Source: Portulaca oleracea (taxonomy: Eukaryota; Streptophyta; Magnoliopsida; Caryophyllales; Portulacaceae). From it: a stretch of DNA of 64,000 bases. The stretch lies in assembly GCA_029582165.1 (NCBI GenBank), contig CM055892.1, positions 3,195,347 to 3,259,346 on the forward strand. The letters run 5' to 3'. The translations under genes and the position numbers were made by a program. The stretch's first letter is position 1, and each line of letters starts with the position of its first letter. The notes beneath the pieces were generated by a model. It saw only the letters and a program-made list of their open reading frames with translations, was not told where the DNA came from and did no database searches. Positions 45,440-59,491 of the stretch are shown here, in pieces.

Positions 45440-45957
45440 AAAACTAACAACACATGGAAACTTAACAAAGTTTATGTTTAGCTAATTAATTTAGGATTTG
45501 ACAAATAAGCATGGATTTATATTTTGAAAAATTATGTTATTTCAAATTAATTTAGGGTTTAGACAAATAAATAACCCTAAATACTAACAACACATTCAAA
45601 CTTAACACGTAATGTTTAGTAAATTAATTTAGGGTTACCCATATAAGTATGGATTAATATCATGAAAAATTATGTTTTTCAAATTAATTTTGTGTTAGAA
45701 AAATAAATAACCATAAATACTAACACATTCAAACTTTACACATTTCGTGTTTAACAAATTAATTTAGGGTTACACAAATGAGTATGGATTAATATCATGA
45801 AAATTTATGTTTTCCAAATTGATTTAAGGTTAGACAAACAAATTGTCGTTAATACTAACAAGACATTCACACTTAACACAAACTATGTTGAGCAAATTAA
45901 TTTAGGGTTGGACAAATAAGTACGGATTAATATCATGAAAATTACCTTTTCAAATTA
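45440..45957. repeat. Tandem array, unit about 137 bp, about four copies
   Basis: ATTAATTTAGG-type sequence recurs at 45485, 45623, 45758 and 45896 (steps 138, 135, 138). Each copy is followed by ACAAATAAGTATGGATTAATAT-like sequence and then ACTAACAACACATTCA-like sequence. AT-rich, satellite-like. Confidence 0.8.
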
Positions 45958-45958
45958 A

Positions 45959-46325
45959 GGGCGTGTTTGGTGCAAAGGAAAACTATTTTCCAAGAAAATG
46001 GTTTTCTTGGAAAATGATTTTCTTAAAAAATGAATTTTCATTTGATATTTTTCCGTATTTGGTACATAGGAAAATGATTTTTTTTTTGAAAAACAATTTT
46101 CACCTATTTGTCAATAAGAAGACAGATACTAAAATGCGTATGTGAGAGAGAGTGGTGGAGAGGGAAAGAGAAAAAGAAAACACACACACACACAAAGAGA
46201 GAGAGAGAGAGAGAGAGAGTATTAAAATGGGTGTATGAGAGAGAGTGGTGGGGAGAGAGAGAGATAGAGATAGAGAAATATTCAAATCGGTGCAGTGTGT
46301 GAGAGAGAATAGTGGAGAGGGAGAA

Positions 46326-46371
<46 letters not shown>

Positions 46372-46460
46372 AAATGGTTTTTATTAGGTTGGAGTTTAGA
46401 AAATAATTTACAAAAGGGGTGGGGGAAAATTATTTTCTCGGCCGATCAAAGTGAGGTTAA
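45959..46460. repeat. MITE-like start plus GA microsatellites
   Basis: GGGCGTGTTTGGTGCAAAGG followed by repeated TTTTCTTGGAAAATGA-like palindromes resembles the start of hAT-type MITEs. (GA)n runs lie at about 46196-46220 and 46328-46366. A clear right end was not found; ACCAAACAACC near 46870 is a candidate. Confidence 0.4.
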
Positions 46461-47730
46461 ATGGAAGCCAATTCTTGTGGAAATGGTCAGGGAAGGGTGG
46501 TGGGTTCGCAAGTTGGAAGGTTCTCTAACTCTGATCGCAGTAGGGTGGTTTTGACATCCAGGAAAAACACCCTTCCTCAGTTTTTGTTGATCATGGGGTT
46601 GTTGAAATCATCCTCCACGATCAGGTCAGAAACAAGCTCGTATTTTTGAGCCTCCATGATTACATTTCTAGCACAAACTCAGGATCCCCTTCTCCTCTGC
46701 CTCCTCCTTCACCCACTTTTCCTCCATAAAAGGCGCGTACATCTGCCAGTCGTCATATGGGAGTTGATCCATTGATGAGGGTGTTGGTTGGCGTATTTGG
46801 TTGGATGGGAGGAGTGTGGTGAATGAGTTGTGGCTTATCAGTGGAAAGTATTGGGACAGTGATATATACCAAACAACCATTGAACTTACACCGCTTTATA
46901 GATATTTGAGGCGGATGATTTGTGATTGATACATGTGGCATTATTTATGGTAAAAGTTCGCTAAAATTGTTTAGAAGATAACAAGTCGTCCCCAATGAGG
47001 TTATCTGTTCGTCGTTATTATCATTCCAGAGAAGGTTACGTGACTTGGTAACTATGCATGCATGAAGATTTTTCAATTTCAAAATGACGGGCATATACTT
47101 TGTAATCTGATAGTGGTTCAATACTAGTATCACTTAACGAACATGAATATGGTGTTGGCCCAAATATTTTTGTCCCAAGTTTATGATATTCTGATTTGAA
47201 TATTTTAGACCCTAAACCCAAATTAAACCTAAACATGTTTTTACCGTTCAAAGTATTTCAGACGAAGACGCCATCCAATTAAAACCTAATAACATATGCA
47301 CATGGAATAATTCCCATCATCAACTTTACTAGTTATACACCCTCCCTATACGAACCAAACATGTATCCACATTAGTTTTCAACCCAACTCTCTTCCCATC
47401 TTGATTACCCCTCCATCACGATAATATTCTATCATCCCATTACATACACAAATCTTCATTATGAACATACCACAAAATCATACACTTGTCTCAGTCGGTT
47501 AGGTTGAGGGGGATACACTTCACCAACTAGACAATCTGAAGGTTCTTATGGATTTCCCATGAAGCTATGGGTTTGATTTTATTGAACTAGAGTGGCAAAT
47601 GTATATGAATCTAAAATGTCAGATATCATGTGTGAGAATTGTGTCTGGTCAAATTCCACTAGAGATTGAATTCTTGGACGAGTGGTCCACATCCAGAATA
47701 CATGCCTGCTTTGAGGATGGACGAAGATGA
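46461..47730. other. Intergenic, short coding-like traces only
   Basis: Minus strand near 46782-46670 reads MDQLPYDDWQMYAPFMEEKW, which I do not recognise. 46940-47450 shows nothing. 47500-47730 has plus-strand traces such as FIELEWQMYMNLKC, unidentified. Confidence 0.3.
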
Positions 47731-47904
47731 TTCAACTTGGAACACGTGTTTGAAGATGCCGACATGGTTGAAGAATTTGACATTGAGCCACTTACAAACG
47801 TCAAGTTCATGCCTGGATTAGGGTTGAACTTGGGCTCCGATCATCAGGAAGTCAACTACGGTGGGTGGATAGACAATACTTACATTTCTTTCCTCCCACA
47901 TGGT

Positions 47905-48330
47905 CCAGAATTGGTCAATTTTGCGTGACACTAACCCTAAATGATGAACTAAATGGGTTCTTGTATAATGTGAGAGGGAACGTCATTCCTTTGTCTGCAG
48001 ATATTCCAGCTCAACACCTTGGGGTTTCCTGTAACAAGGTTGCATTATACGTTTGGAATTTTCATGGCATTCCTCATGCTTCATTCAGGCCAAACTTGCA
48101 CAGTATTATGTGGCTTAGTCAAGCTTCTGTCATCATAGCAACTGAAATAATAGTTAGCGGATCTAACATAAATGAATTGTTGAATGCGATTAACAGTTTG
48201 AACTTCTACTGTCCGGATGCTCTAGGGTTTTTCGGGGAAGTAGCCATCATTTAGGATTCATCTAAAGTGTTTGTTGCCGTTACAGTTTCAGAAGACACTG
48301 AAATATGCATTGTTGTTAAAGTAAGAGCAT
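47905..48330 (+). pseudogene. L1-type LINE endonuclease N-terminus remnant
   Basis: LYVWNFHGIPHASFRPNLHS (about 48048-48107) matches the start of the apurinic-type endonuclease of plant L1 elements (WN.RG...FR..L). It is followed by a TEIIVSG segment where the catalytic ETR/ETK is usual, then GFFGEVAII, a TAG, and DSSKVFVAV in the same order as L1 ORF2. The Glu is kept; stops and frameshifts make it dead. The open frame 47737-47928 just upstream may be a linked part but is not recognised. Confidence 0.55.
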
Positions 48331-49948
48331 TTACAATGATATGGTTTATTTTTAGGAATTTAACTATCAAAATAATGCTAAACGTAGAATCAATGTAACA
48401 TACCTATACAATGCAAATATTTTGGAATGTAACTATCACTCACAATCCCTCTTAGATACATCACATTGGAAATGATCTAATAACATTAACACATCAACCC
48501 TTAAAAAATTAAAACGACTACATCATCAATTGTTAACATGATTTCCATGCTTAACCTTTATAAATTGTAATGATAAGTTTATTCATTTTTGGAGGGGGTC
48601 ATTTAACTGTGAGCAACTAGTTGGAGTGGCTAAATGTGTCAATATATCAGTTCAACACTTATCGAGGACAAAACTCCAGTTATGTGTTGTGAATTTTGAA
48701 TATACTTTTTATTAGCAACATTGTCATCTTATAAATACAACAAATAACAAATAACCAACATGAGTGGTTGTTTACTATTTGTCAAATATATAGTGGTGAA
48801 CATTTTAGATAACATTAGGTAACATTTAAATATATAATTGTTTGAGTTATCATGTGAGGATAACCATCCATTGGGTTACTTTCAGTAAACAACGACTATT
48901 TTGCACATGGATAATTTATTGGTGGAAGTAATATTTAATAACATTCAAGTATATATTTGGTCAAGTTTAGGGTTAGAAAAAAGATATTAAGTGGATATGT
49001 TTCTCAATGGTTGTACATCTAATAAACGCTTCCCATATAAATACCGAGGCAAAAATTGCAGTTGATGAAATTATATTCCTGCGGTTGACAAGACTACACA
49101 AGCAGTCATTAATTCCTCGTCCTGACATTCGATTTGAAATGACAACAAGCTGGATTCAGGGTTTACATGGACAAGTGGAAGATTCTCGACCATATCTACA
49201 CGACACTATGACTCGACCATATCTACACGACACTATGATTCATCACAGACTGATTCATCACAGACGTTAAAGTTAGGGTCCGGACACGAACTTCTCATCC
49301 AAATTTTGACATTAACCAAAGTTGATCGACCTGAATTTACCCAACCTGAATTTTTGCAAGCGCTAGTCCATATCTACTTTCAAAAACTAACCTAAGTAAT
49401 AAGTAATAACAAATATACGTTCTTGATCAAGAACACACCTTTAATCCTTGTCACAACAATCATCATCTAGATTCTTAAGTTGAAAATTACAGATTATTGT
49501 CTGAAGTTGGATGCCACAATTCGATGAAACAGTAAATATGAACAATCTATGATTGAACCAATAAAGAACATGCCATGGGTATGAATGCATTGAGAGACAA
49601 ATATGGTAAAAACAACACGGTAAAAAGTAAAAATGGTGTAAATCCCCAAGGGCAAGCACTAGTGCAAATATTATTTGTTATAAACAGAAGAACAATATTG
49701 TTTTATTTCAGACATGGAAGAATATCCTCCAATACTCCACTTTACATAATTATACATGATTTGTCTGGAGTGAGCGCTGGACCTGATGACAGAGAGACGA
49801 AGGCAAACGACTGAAAGGTGATTCAGGTTAACACACAACAAAACAATTTTTACAGTGTTCCCAATATTCTCTCTTTCTGTTCTGCCTTGGAACATCAAAT
49901 CTCCTGTTTCTTGATCGTAAAAGAAAGGTTTCAGTGTTGAGTACTACC
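48331..49948. other. Intergenic; 3' flank and UTR of the BRO1-like gene
   Basis: AT-rich. A direct repeat of 27 bp (TCGACCATATCTACACGACA...) starts at about 49188 and 49215, followed by a doubled CATCACAGACTGATT-like block near 49242-49265. On the minus strand AATAAAA near 49706 could be the poly(A) signal about 240 bp after the stop at 49951. Confidence 0.4.
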
Positions 49949-50102
49949 TTACTTAGCCGTGATACAAGCTGTAGTGTTGGGCTCGTTCTGTGCATGATCG
50001 GCGTTGCCTTCATTCCATGAACGATGCACTGGGGGCAACTGATATTCATCCGGCTTCAGTGCCAATGCAAAATCAGGTAACGTTGGTGCAGTTTCCATGA
50101 TC
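49949..50102 (-). CDS. BRO1-like gene, last coding exon
   Basis: 154 nt: completes Lys, then IMETAPTLPDFALALK, PDEYQLPP and a polar tail ending ACITAK before TAA. Acceptor ATGTTCAG. Confidence 0.8.
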
Positions 50103-53100
50103 CTGAACATAATTTCAAAATGTTTGAGCTTAATATTTGTGATACTGAACTAGAACCTGAAATCCAGGCCAAATGACCAGGATCCATACCAAGCCCAACC
50201 TAAGATTCAGAAGAGCTAACCTCATTTGGAACTTGAAAAAGAATTGCCCAGTCTAAACTCTAAACTAGCCCTCAATACTTGTTTGGTTTTCTTAGCTAGA
50301 GAAACTTACAAGATCGAACATCAACCAACTTGAAGTTATTACCTAACACAGCTTGTATTGAAAATGAAGCCACCTGAAATGTCATCAGCCTTAATTGGCT
50401 CAACAGAACCTAACCCCAAATTAATGTAAACCGAACAACTTGGGCTTGCCAAGTCTAAAGGAGCTTAGATAACTGTTAGGATTAGAGGTGATACCATAGG
50501 GAATATGATCTGGTTTCCAATTTTAGTATATAATTTGCAGCTTAAGGATGATGGTAAGACATCCCTCCAATATTAGACTCTCTTTGAAAAAAATTTCGGC
50601 CTGAACCCAAGCTCAAAATAAGGTGATCCAACTTTGACTAGAACTAGAAGCACGACAGACCAGACTTGGAACTGAACTGAGGGAGTTTGCTTCAACAATA
50701 TGTTGCCTCTAGTTCTAGGCAACTGGACAAATTGATAGCAAAATGCACAGAATCTTAAAGCAATGCCGCCAAATATTTCAACTTTCAAATATCAGACTAA
50801 ATAAACCCACTATGGACCAACTCTTTGCAAGGCTTAAAGTTCACTGTCAAGTGTCAACTGCAAAAATTAAACAAACAAGAACGAGAAAAAATAAACACAG
50901 AACTAGACATGAGGAGTTAGCATGAGGCTAGTGTCTAGAAACTTACTTTTCATACGTGTACAAGTCCCGATTGATTCGCACCTTACTGGCAGTATCTTTA
51001 GGGATCTTCTCATGCAAATACTTCATGGTTCCCCATAAAGGTGGATTTCTGCACAGTAGATGGGGCATTAACCCATTATAACAGATTGGCAAAAAGAATC
51101 AATCTGGAAACAAGCCATAAATCAGAAACTTTTCCACAGAATTGTACAACTTTAGACTATCAATTCAATCTACAAAAGATTTCACCAAGGAACCTAACTA
51201 GAAACATCAGACAAGAGAAGCACTGATGCTTCCAGCATCAAATGACAGAATCATTAAATCTAGGTATTGCAAGCCCAGGACACTGTCCTACAACATGCTT
51301 CATGTAAGGGAACTAGTAACACTCTCACCTTGGTGAAGGGAGCATGCTGCATCTCACTAAGTATAGTGTTCGCTTTAGGTTTATTTGGAGGGTAATAAAA
51401 TGAGTATTAAAAATATACCAACGAAACATCATCCAAGTACAAAAGGGGCCGATACAAACATCACCATGCCTTCTAGCCCCATGCTATCTACAAAATCTTG
51501 ATGAGACAGCTTTCCCCTAAAATTTCAACAGTCCTTCGCATCTCATCCACGAAATGATCAAAAGTAGTCAGCCTCCACATTCCTTACACCCCCAGCTCAT
51601 CTTTGTCCTTTTTCTCCCACTCATCACGACATTGTCGCCATTCAAAAATTGCACCCAGCCCTCCCGCATCAAGAAGAAAACACATGCCAAAGCAAATACA
51701 CTGTCATTTTCGGATAAGAAGGTGGTCACCCTCCTCTGTCCAAAAGGCACATTGTTCACCTACTTGGTCGATCAGGCTGTCTCTGCAAATTTATGGCCTA
51801 ACTTGATCTTATTCGAATCCCTAAAAAGCAACCAAGTTTCAAGACAATCTAAATGGAACCAAGGAAGCAAAATACCATATTCAACCCTATTATGGGGTTC
51901 ATTGCACTGCACTTGTGTGCACCAGTGGGTCAACAAAGAAAGAAACAAAACTCCAAACATAATCTGACAAGCAACCAAGGTCGACCTGCTGGAGCAATGA
52001 ATCAGATGAGCAAAGTGCAAATAACTAGCAAGGTCAGCTTTCAAGTGATAACTTTACCATAAAGCTATAGCAGTACTAGCTAATTATAAGGTGATATTGT
52101 ACAAAGCAATTCAAATGCCAATATGATTTAGTTAATGGATATAGAGCAAACTGATCAGTCCAGTTTATTAAGTCAGCCCAATTTCTTGTAATTGCCTCAG
52201 ACAAATGGCAGCACAAATACAAATGGATTGGTGACAATACTTATTGGGATTGATATTTGTGAGAAGTCTTAATGATTGGGAAAAGGATTACATTTGTAGT
52301 TTGTTGGCTTTACTTGCTGAGGGGTAGTTTTGTTTTATCTCATGGTCACAATGATATGATTTGGCCTCGTGAATCTAAGGGGTTATTGTATTTGGGAGTT
52401 TTGCACTACGTCTATTGGGGTTCTTAATTGACCAGAATTCCCCACCAAGGCCATTTGGAATTCCAGTGCACCCCCTAAATTTTGTTACTTTGCTTGGTTG
52501 CCATGGAAGGTAAGATTCCCACAGAGAACGCATTTAACAGAGGAGGTTTTAGTGGCCCTAGTAGATGTTCAATGCGGTTTGAGGGGAAAGCATTAGTAAT
52601 CTTCTTTTGCCTTCTTGGCGGGTCTCTTTGCTTTGGTACCTAGGCCTCTCTCTGATAGGGATAAGTTGGGTTCAACCATCTAGTGTGAAGGATGTGTCAA
52701 GGATGTACCGGTGGCTAGCAGGAGGATAGAGAAAGGTTGGTTCGTGAAGTTTGAAATCCGGTTCCTTTCGTCATTTGATGGGCAACTTGGAAGGAGAAGA
52801 GGTTTTATGTGTCCTAGTAGGTGTTTAATGTGTTTTGAGGCGGAACTGATGATAATCTTCTTTTTGCATTTTCTGAGTGTTTTGAGGCAGAACTGATGAT
52901 CATCTTCTTTTTACTTGGGTCCAGCCATCTAGTATAAAGGATGTATTGGTGGCTTGAAGAAGGATGAAGATATGTTGGATCCATGGAGTTTGGACTTTGG
53001 TTCCTTTCTATTAGATGGACTACTTGGAAGATGAGAAACTGGGGATTGTTTGACGACAAGGTGTTGCCCCTCAATGATTTCGAGCTCTGCTTTTTGAGGA

Positions 53101-56100
53101 AGTTGTATAGTTGGAGTGTTGTGCTTATGAGCAATAGTACTTTAAATTTTTTGGATTTTGTTGATAGCATCATGGCTGAGAGTTTGAGGGTATAGCATGT
53201 TTGTATTTGCGCCTTTTGCATCTGGGTGGCATCCGCTTGGTGTCATTTCAATGCATCTTTCAATTACTTTAGAAAAACAATTAAATAAAACATAAGAATA
53301 CAAAAATACCCAGCTGTCAACAATCTATATTTGTATGATCTGCACAGAAACCGAGCTCAAAACATTGAAAACAAATATCGTAACCAACCAACTTAAGTGA
53401 TTTACAAATAAGAAATCTGAAGTTCAAGCAGGCAACTAATGCCTTAAAACATATGTAAATGTGACATAAAGTACACTGAGGGCACACACACAGAACGCGG
53501 ACAAAGTTCCGAAACCGGAACCTGAAAGCTGACCGGAACCAATCAACAGGTAAGGGTATGGTTCTTAAAATTCAGGAACCTGTCCTATGGGTAAGGATAA
53601 GGTTCTTAATATGCTACCCTGAACGGAACCTGGAACTTGTTAGATAGGTTCAAGTTCCGAGCATTTGGAACCAAAATCCCAGATCGAACGAATACATAAA
53701 ACATGTGTGATTCTTAAATTTTCTTGTTCGTGCTAAAATCAAGTATGATATTGCGGCCATGATAATCAGAGGGTGTTGTGTAACGGTGCTTAAGTAATAA
53801 AAAAAGAAAAGTATTTTTTTAAAAAAAATATGTCAAAAACTAAAGTGTTCATACTTAGGGGGTACCCTACAAATGGAACCTGAACCATAGGTAAGGGTCA
53901 CGTTCCTAAAGTTCCTAACATATCCTAACGGGTAAGGTTCCTACTTCTTAGTTTTAGGAAAGAGTACCCGGAACCACTCACCTCTGCTTGCAGAGGGCAT
54001 TGTAGACCATAATTTGGCACTATTTCATCATGTGCAATGTATTTCTGCCAAAAGGAATGATTTTTGAGGCAGGTAAAAAATAACATCAATACATCATCCA
54101 TTCAGACAATCCACACATAATGTTATGGACCAAACCCCCCCCCCCCCCCCCCCCCCCAAAAAACCAAAACCAAAAAATAATCCTGGGGCCAATATAGAAA
54201 TACAAGAAAAACTGCAGATGGTTCTGTTACATCATTTATATGAGGGCCCCAAAAGTTCACCTGATGGCTGATGATTCAAAGGAAAGAAAAGGAAGATCGA
54301 TCAGTTGAAGATTATATGTAGCATTCGTATGTGGTAACACCTATATCCAAGCTTCTAAAGATCCAATGGTCAATGAGAAAACAAGTGTCTTTTACACCAG
54401 GAACCAGCCCTAGACATATTGACCAATCTAAACTTGGGTAAAGCCACATCAAATGCTGAAAATCTTGGTTCTGCAGATCTGCATTGTTACTTACAGTTTA
54501 TCAGAATCACTGAAGGCTGAATTTAATCATTAATGCCATCTTATATATGTTAATAGATACTCTATGCTTTGTGTAGTGCTTAGCCTGTTTAACCTTCAAT
54601 AAAATCTAAACCACATCTGACCTTTGTTTCATCATATTATCTGACAATAAGATACTTTTTATGCCCACAACATTTCCATTATGCCCACAACATTTCCAGC
54701 TACAGCCAAACCTAGAACCTAATAATAGCATCATCATTTATTTACAACTTTACTATATAATTTAATTTAGGAATGTATACATATAAACTCCCCCCCCCCC
54801 CTCTTCTCTTCCCAAACCCCCCGAGTTTCGCAATATTCATTTTAAAGACCCTCACCATCGTAAAATCATTTTTACCCCCTTTCACCTTTCTGATATTAAC
54901 ATTTGCCCCCCATGGACATCATTTTTACAGTGACAAGTTTTTTTTTTTTTTTGGGTATCTTTTTTACATGATAAATGCAGCCAACCACAAATAAAATAAT
55001 GATCAAATATGTCGTTTTATCATGTTCAATAATAAATAAATAAATTGGGGCCAGAAAAATGATGTCCAAGGGGGCAAATATAAATATTAGAAAGGTGAAG
55101 GGGGATAACAATGATTTTATAAAGGTGAGGGTGCTTAAAATAATTACAACAAAATGCAAGGAGGGTATATGTATATATTCCAGGGTTTTTGCATTTTGAA
55201 CCCCGAATTTTATGGGTATTTATATTCTGGACCCTTGGTTTTCAACTTTAACTTTTTGAGTTTGTAGGCTGAGAAAAAAAGGAACCTCAAGTTTGTGAGC
55301 TGAGAAAAAAGCTCGTTTTCCATTTTTCTTTTTCTTTTCATGTTTGAATTTCTCTCCCGATTGGCATCAAACTTCAAGACCAAGGTTAAAACTGATATTA
55401 AAGTTATAATAAACCTCTCTTATTCATGTTGGAGTTACTTAAAACCATGTACTCAGTGGTCTAAGTAGCCCTGATATGAATAAGAGAGGTGTATTATAGC
55501 TTCAATATTAGTTTTAACCATAGTCCTGAAGTTTGACGTCAATCGGGAGATAAATTCGAACATGGGAGGAAAACAAAGAATGAGATAGGGGCCTTTTTCT
55601 TCAGCCCATAAACTTTAAGGTCCTTTTTTTATTCAGCCTACAAACTTTAGGGTCTAAAAAATTAATGTTGAAAACCAAGGGTTCAAAATATAAATACCCC
55701 TAAAGTTTGGGGTCCAAAATGCCAAAAACCCTATATATTCCTATTTAATTTATGATAAAATCATCAAAAAGATGGAAATAAGTCTCGGTTATATTTTGAG
55801 AACATGTTTCTTATGTTCAAGATAATAGTGATTCCTTTAGTCAACTACTCAATTGATTCATATTTACTCACATTCAACATGTAGTATAAGTTATAACTCT
55901 ATACCATCTCTGCAGCTTTAGTATTTCATCTTTGTAGCCTCTTTCCACTTTAACTGCTTTGCCATTTCATTTATTTTTATTTAGTTGTGCATTACCTCTT
56001 TATTACCATCATCTTTAAACTTAATTCTTTTTTGTAAACCTCTTTTGAAATCTTTTCCTGGACTCCAGAACCTTTAGAATGTTCATTGGCTGTTGGAAAC

Positions 56101-59100
56101 AGTCTTAGCTTACAGCTTTAAAGCTACCTATATATCGTAGCCTGATTTCAGAAGGACCTACAGCTGGTGATTATGGAGCTCTTGTTGGAGGCAGTCAAGT
56201 GGACATGAACAGGCTTAACACATTCATATCCAACTAATAGAGAACGGAAAATAAATAAAGGCTAAAGATAAGATTCAACATTCCCGTGTTGAATTCAGGA
56301 GAAGAATTAAGCATCCCCGCGTTGGATTCAAGAAAAGATTAGCATCCCCGTGCATAATCAATAAGAATTCATGTAGTTAATATTCAATATCAATGTAGTG
56401 TGTTTCATAAAGGCTAGCAAAGCCCTTATTTATACGTAAACAACCTTCCAAATACTAAACATAATAGAAATAGGAAACTAGAATAATATTCCTAAAAAAA
56501 CAGGAAATTATAACATTCCTAACAAGAATAGGAAACTAAATATAATAAAATCATAAATCTTCTAAATATTATTATTCCTAAATATTCTAATTCTACTTTC
56601 CATCACCAAGTTAACAGATTGGCCATGGAATGCAGTAAGATGACCATATATAGACTATATGTTTGCTTTCTCTTGTAACTTCATTGCATCTTGTCTCCAA
56701 ATACTTTGAAAGCTTTTAATTTTATTCACAAAATATTTTTGAAGGTCCATTGGAAATGTTTTCTCTGGTTATTGGAGGCCGCCTACATATAGACCTACCT
56801 TAAGAATACTTTGGCAGGAACTACAGTGAATGGTGGCACGGCTATAGCGGTGATCAGGTTAGATGTCAACAATTCTACACAAACAAAAACTCCTGACATA
56901 GAGGGCACGGAGTACAGCAACACCAGCTATACAGATCGTTACATGTAGTAAGATATGCTACCTTGATTGAGGGGGAGCCATATTGAATGATTCACATAAT
57001 TTTTTGCTTTCCTTCAGATATTCATCAGCTGCTTGTAAAGCAGCAATAGCCATCCCATGTGATTTCTCTGTGTTACCCTCATCCAAAATTAGTCCATGGT
57101 AATAATAAGCGCTAGCCTGCCATAGTCAACAAATGTTAAAAATCAGTAAGCATACAATTTGAATGCATTAATTGTGATTTGCATGGGGATAAGCTAGACA
57201 GAAATTAATTTCAAGAAGCTCCTCCGCAGAAAGTGACCTAATCAAATAATTTGAATGATAAGACAAATTAGAACCAGTAAAACTCTCGGCACAACAATGT
57301 GGCCCATTCCTATAACTTTGGTTTCTAACAAAAGAAATATCAGATAAGGTTTAAGAAAGGTGACTCAACAAGGCACGTATTTTAGTGCAGTTCACATAAA
57401 ACTGCCCATACACAGAAGATCAATTAGCAGCTGAATGCTTTCTACAGTAAGGAATATTTGGTATCCTAGAATGACAAAGATGATTTAATATATTGGCAAC
57501 ACACAAAATCTGGCGCTAGATTACTTCTCCTAGCTAGTACTACTCTACACAAGTCACCAGTTCACTAAACCAAAACCAATACACTGAAATCCCACCTAAG
57601 CAAGGTACAGGTGGGATCGGATGTAGCAATCTTACCCCTAAAGTTTGCAATTTAGAGAGACTAGTTCCAATTGACCCAAGATAAAACTTTTTGCTACCTA
57701 CTACTCCATGGAAAAGAAATGGCGGAAGTTTGATGAGGCATTTTGCTTAAGTTTCATTAAAATCAAAGGTTAAAAGAAATAATCTTTTTCAACTATCTAG
57801 GTTATGGAATTATGGACATTAACTCACCAAAAACACATGGCAGCCTGGTGCACAAAGCATCCCCGCAAGCGGGGGTCCGGGGAAGAGTCCCACCACAAAG
57901 GTGTAAATGTAGGCAAACCTTACCTTGCATTTTCTACAAAAGGCTGCTACCGGGACTCGAACCCATGACCTCACAATCACAAGGCAACAACTCAACCGTT
58001 GTGCCAATGCTCCCCTTCGAACATTAACTCACTAGTTCACTCAATATATAAATTCTATATTGCCCCCAATATACCCCAAGTTACGAACATGGAATACTTG
58101 GGTTGGGGGGGGGGAGAGGGAGACAAAAAAACAAAAGCATTAATCCATCAGGAACTCGGACTAACATTTCAGTCTGTCTCCCTATTCAAACTCGAATCTA
58201 CCATTGTCCTTCATAATTTAGGATGCTTCCATTCCTTATCAAGCAGCGCAAAGAAACGCATAAACTACTTAGCTTATTATGAAACAAGGAATACAAGGCT
58301 ACAATTTCCACATCCTCTTAACTTAGAGAAGATAAAACAAAAGGCCATAGTTTGGGGGACGAAATTTCAGACACCATTCAATCCACTTGGCAATTTCATC
58401 ATAAACAAGAAAAGAAATATAGCAAGCACATGTCACGTATCCCTTTGAACCGAGCAATATTTTTCTCCCCTACCTAGGGTTGGTTTGGGAGAACATGACG
58501 GGATATGAACCTAAAGAACATAAGAATTGAGGGGGTGTTTGGATGATGGGTTTTTGGGAGTTTTTGGTTGTTTGACTAATCAAAAACTATTATAGAGTGT
58601 TTAGTGGGATGGCTTTTGGACTAACTTTTCAACCCGAAAAGCCATTTTTTTAAAAGCTACTTTGAGTAGCTTTCAGAGAATAGGGTTTTAATTTTTATAT
58701 TCTAAATTACCATATTGACCTAAATTTTGATAAAATTACATCAAATGCCATTTACTACTATTACAATTTATTTATTGATTGTGCATGCAACTTTTGTTTA
58801 GGATATTGTGGAATAGACTAATAATTTATCAAATATCTACATTGCATGGTAGAAGTAAATTGGTATAAAAACTTTAATCTTACTCAAGAAAATTCGATAA
58901 CCAATGAACAAGATAAGTATTAGCCTACAAATACAAGTATTAATCTTTAGTGGTTATTTGTTGGTCACAAATATGAAGGGAAAAAATTAACAATAAATAA
59001 AAAACAAAATGTTCAAATAAACATTAAAAATAAAAACTAAGGTGCAACTAGAATTGAAGCAAAAGGAAATGTTACAAACAGCTAATTCCACCAAACACTC

Positions 59101-59447
59101 TTTACAAAAAGACCTAATGCAAATAGTTCAAAGTAACAACTAACAAAACAGTCAAAAGTCCAACAACTAGCAACTAAAAACAACCAACAGTTGGTTGCCT
59201 CAGGGGAAAATTTAGGGTGGGTTCACATGGGGTCGCCTGACCCCACTTAAAAAACAAATATGTAAGTATTGGAAAAAAAAATAAATAGGTTAATTATATT
59301 AATAATAAGAAACAAATTAGAAGCACAATTAGTATCGTAGCTTAGTGGTCAGCAAATAGACCTTTGGAGGGTTGTAGTTGTGATCTGTTCAGTAGCGTAC
59401 CAGGTTCGATTCTTTGTAGGAGCATTTCTTTTGCAAGATGGTTTTTA

Positions 59448-59491
<44 letters not shown>

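Noticed and set aside
46470..46880. Possible small minus-strand gene (MDQLPYDDWQMYAP)
   Set aside because: Short, no recognised family, no splice context, and within MITE-like sequence.
51554..51967. 137-codon intronic ORF
   Set aside because: Ser/Pro/Lys-rich, no recognised domain, lies in an intron of the BRO1-like gene on the opposite strand.
54773..55159. Opposed ORFs of about 73 and 87 codons
   Set aside because: They are produced by the inverted-repeat arms of MITE 1; composition is low complexity.
56204..56612. Complete solo copia LTR
   Set aside because: LTR-like features only; no matching TSD or certain TG/CA limits, so listed at low confidence rather than as a solo LTR.
59338..59412. 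tRNA-like A box (TAGCTTAGTGG) and B box (GGTTCGATTC) suggesting a second SINE
   Set aside because: Spacing and the rest of the sequence do not match a known SINE, and the surrounding sequence looks hAT-like. Kept only as an alternative.
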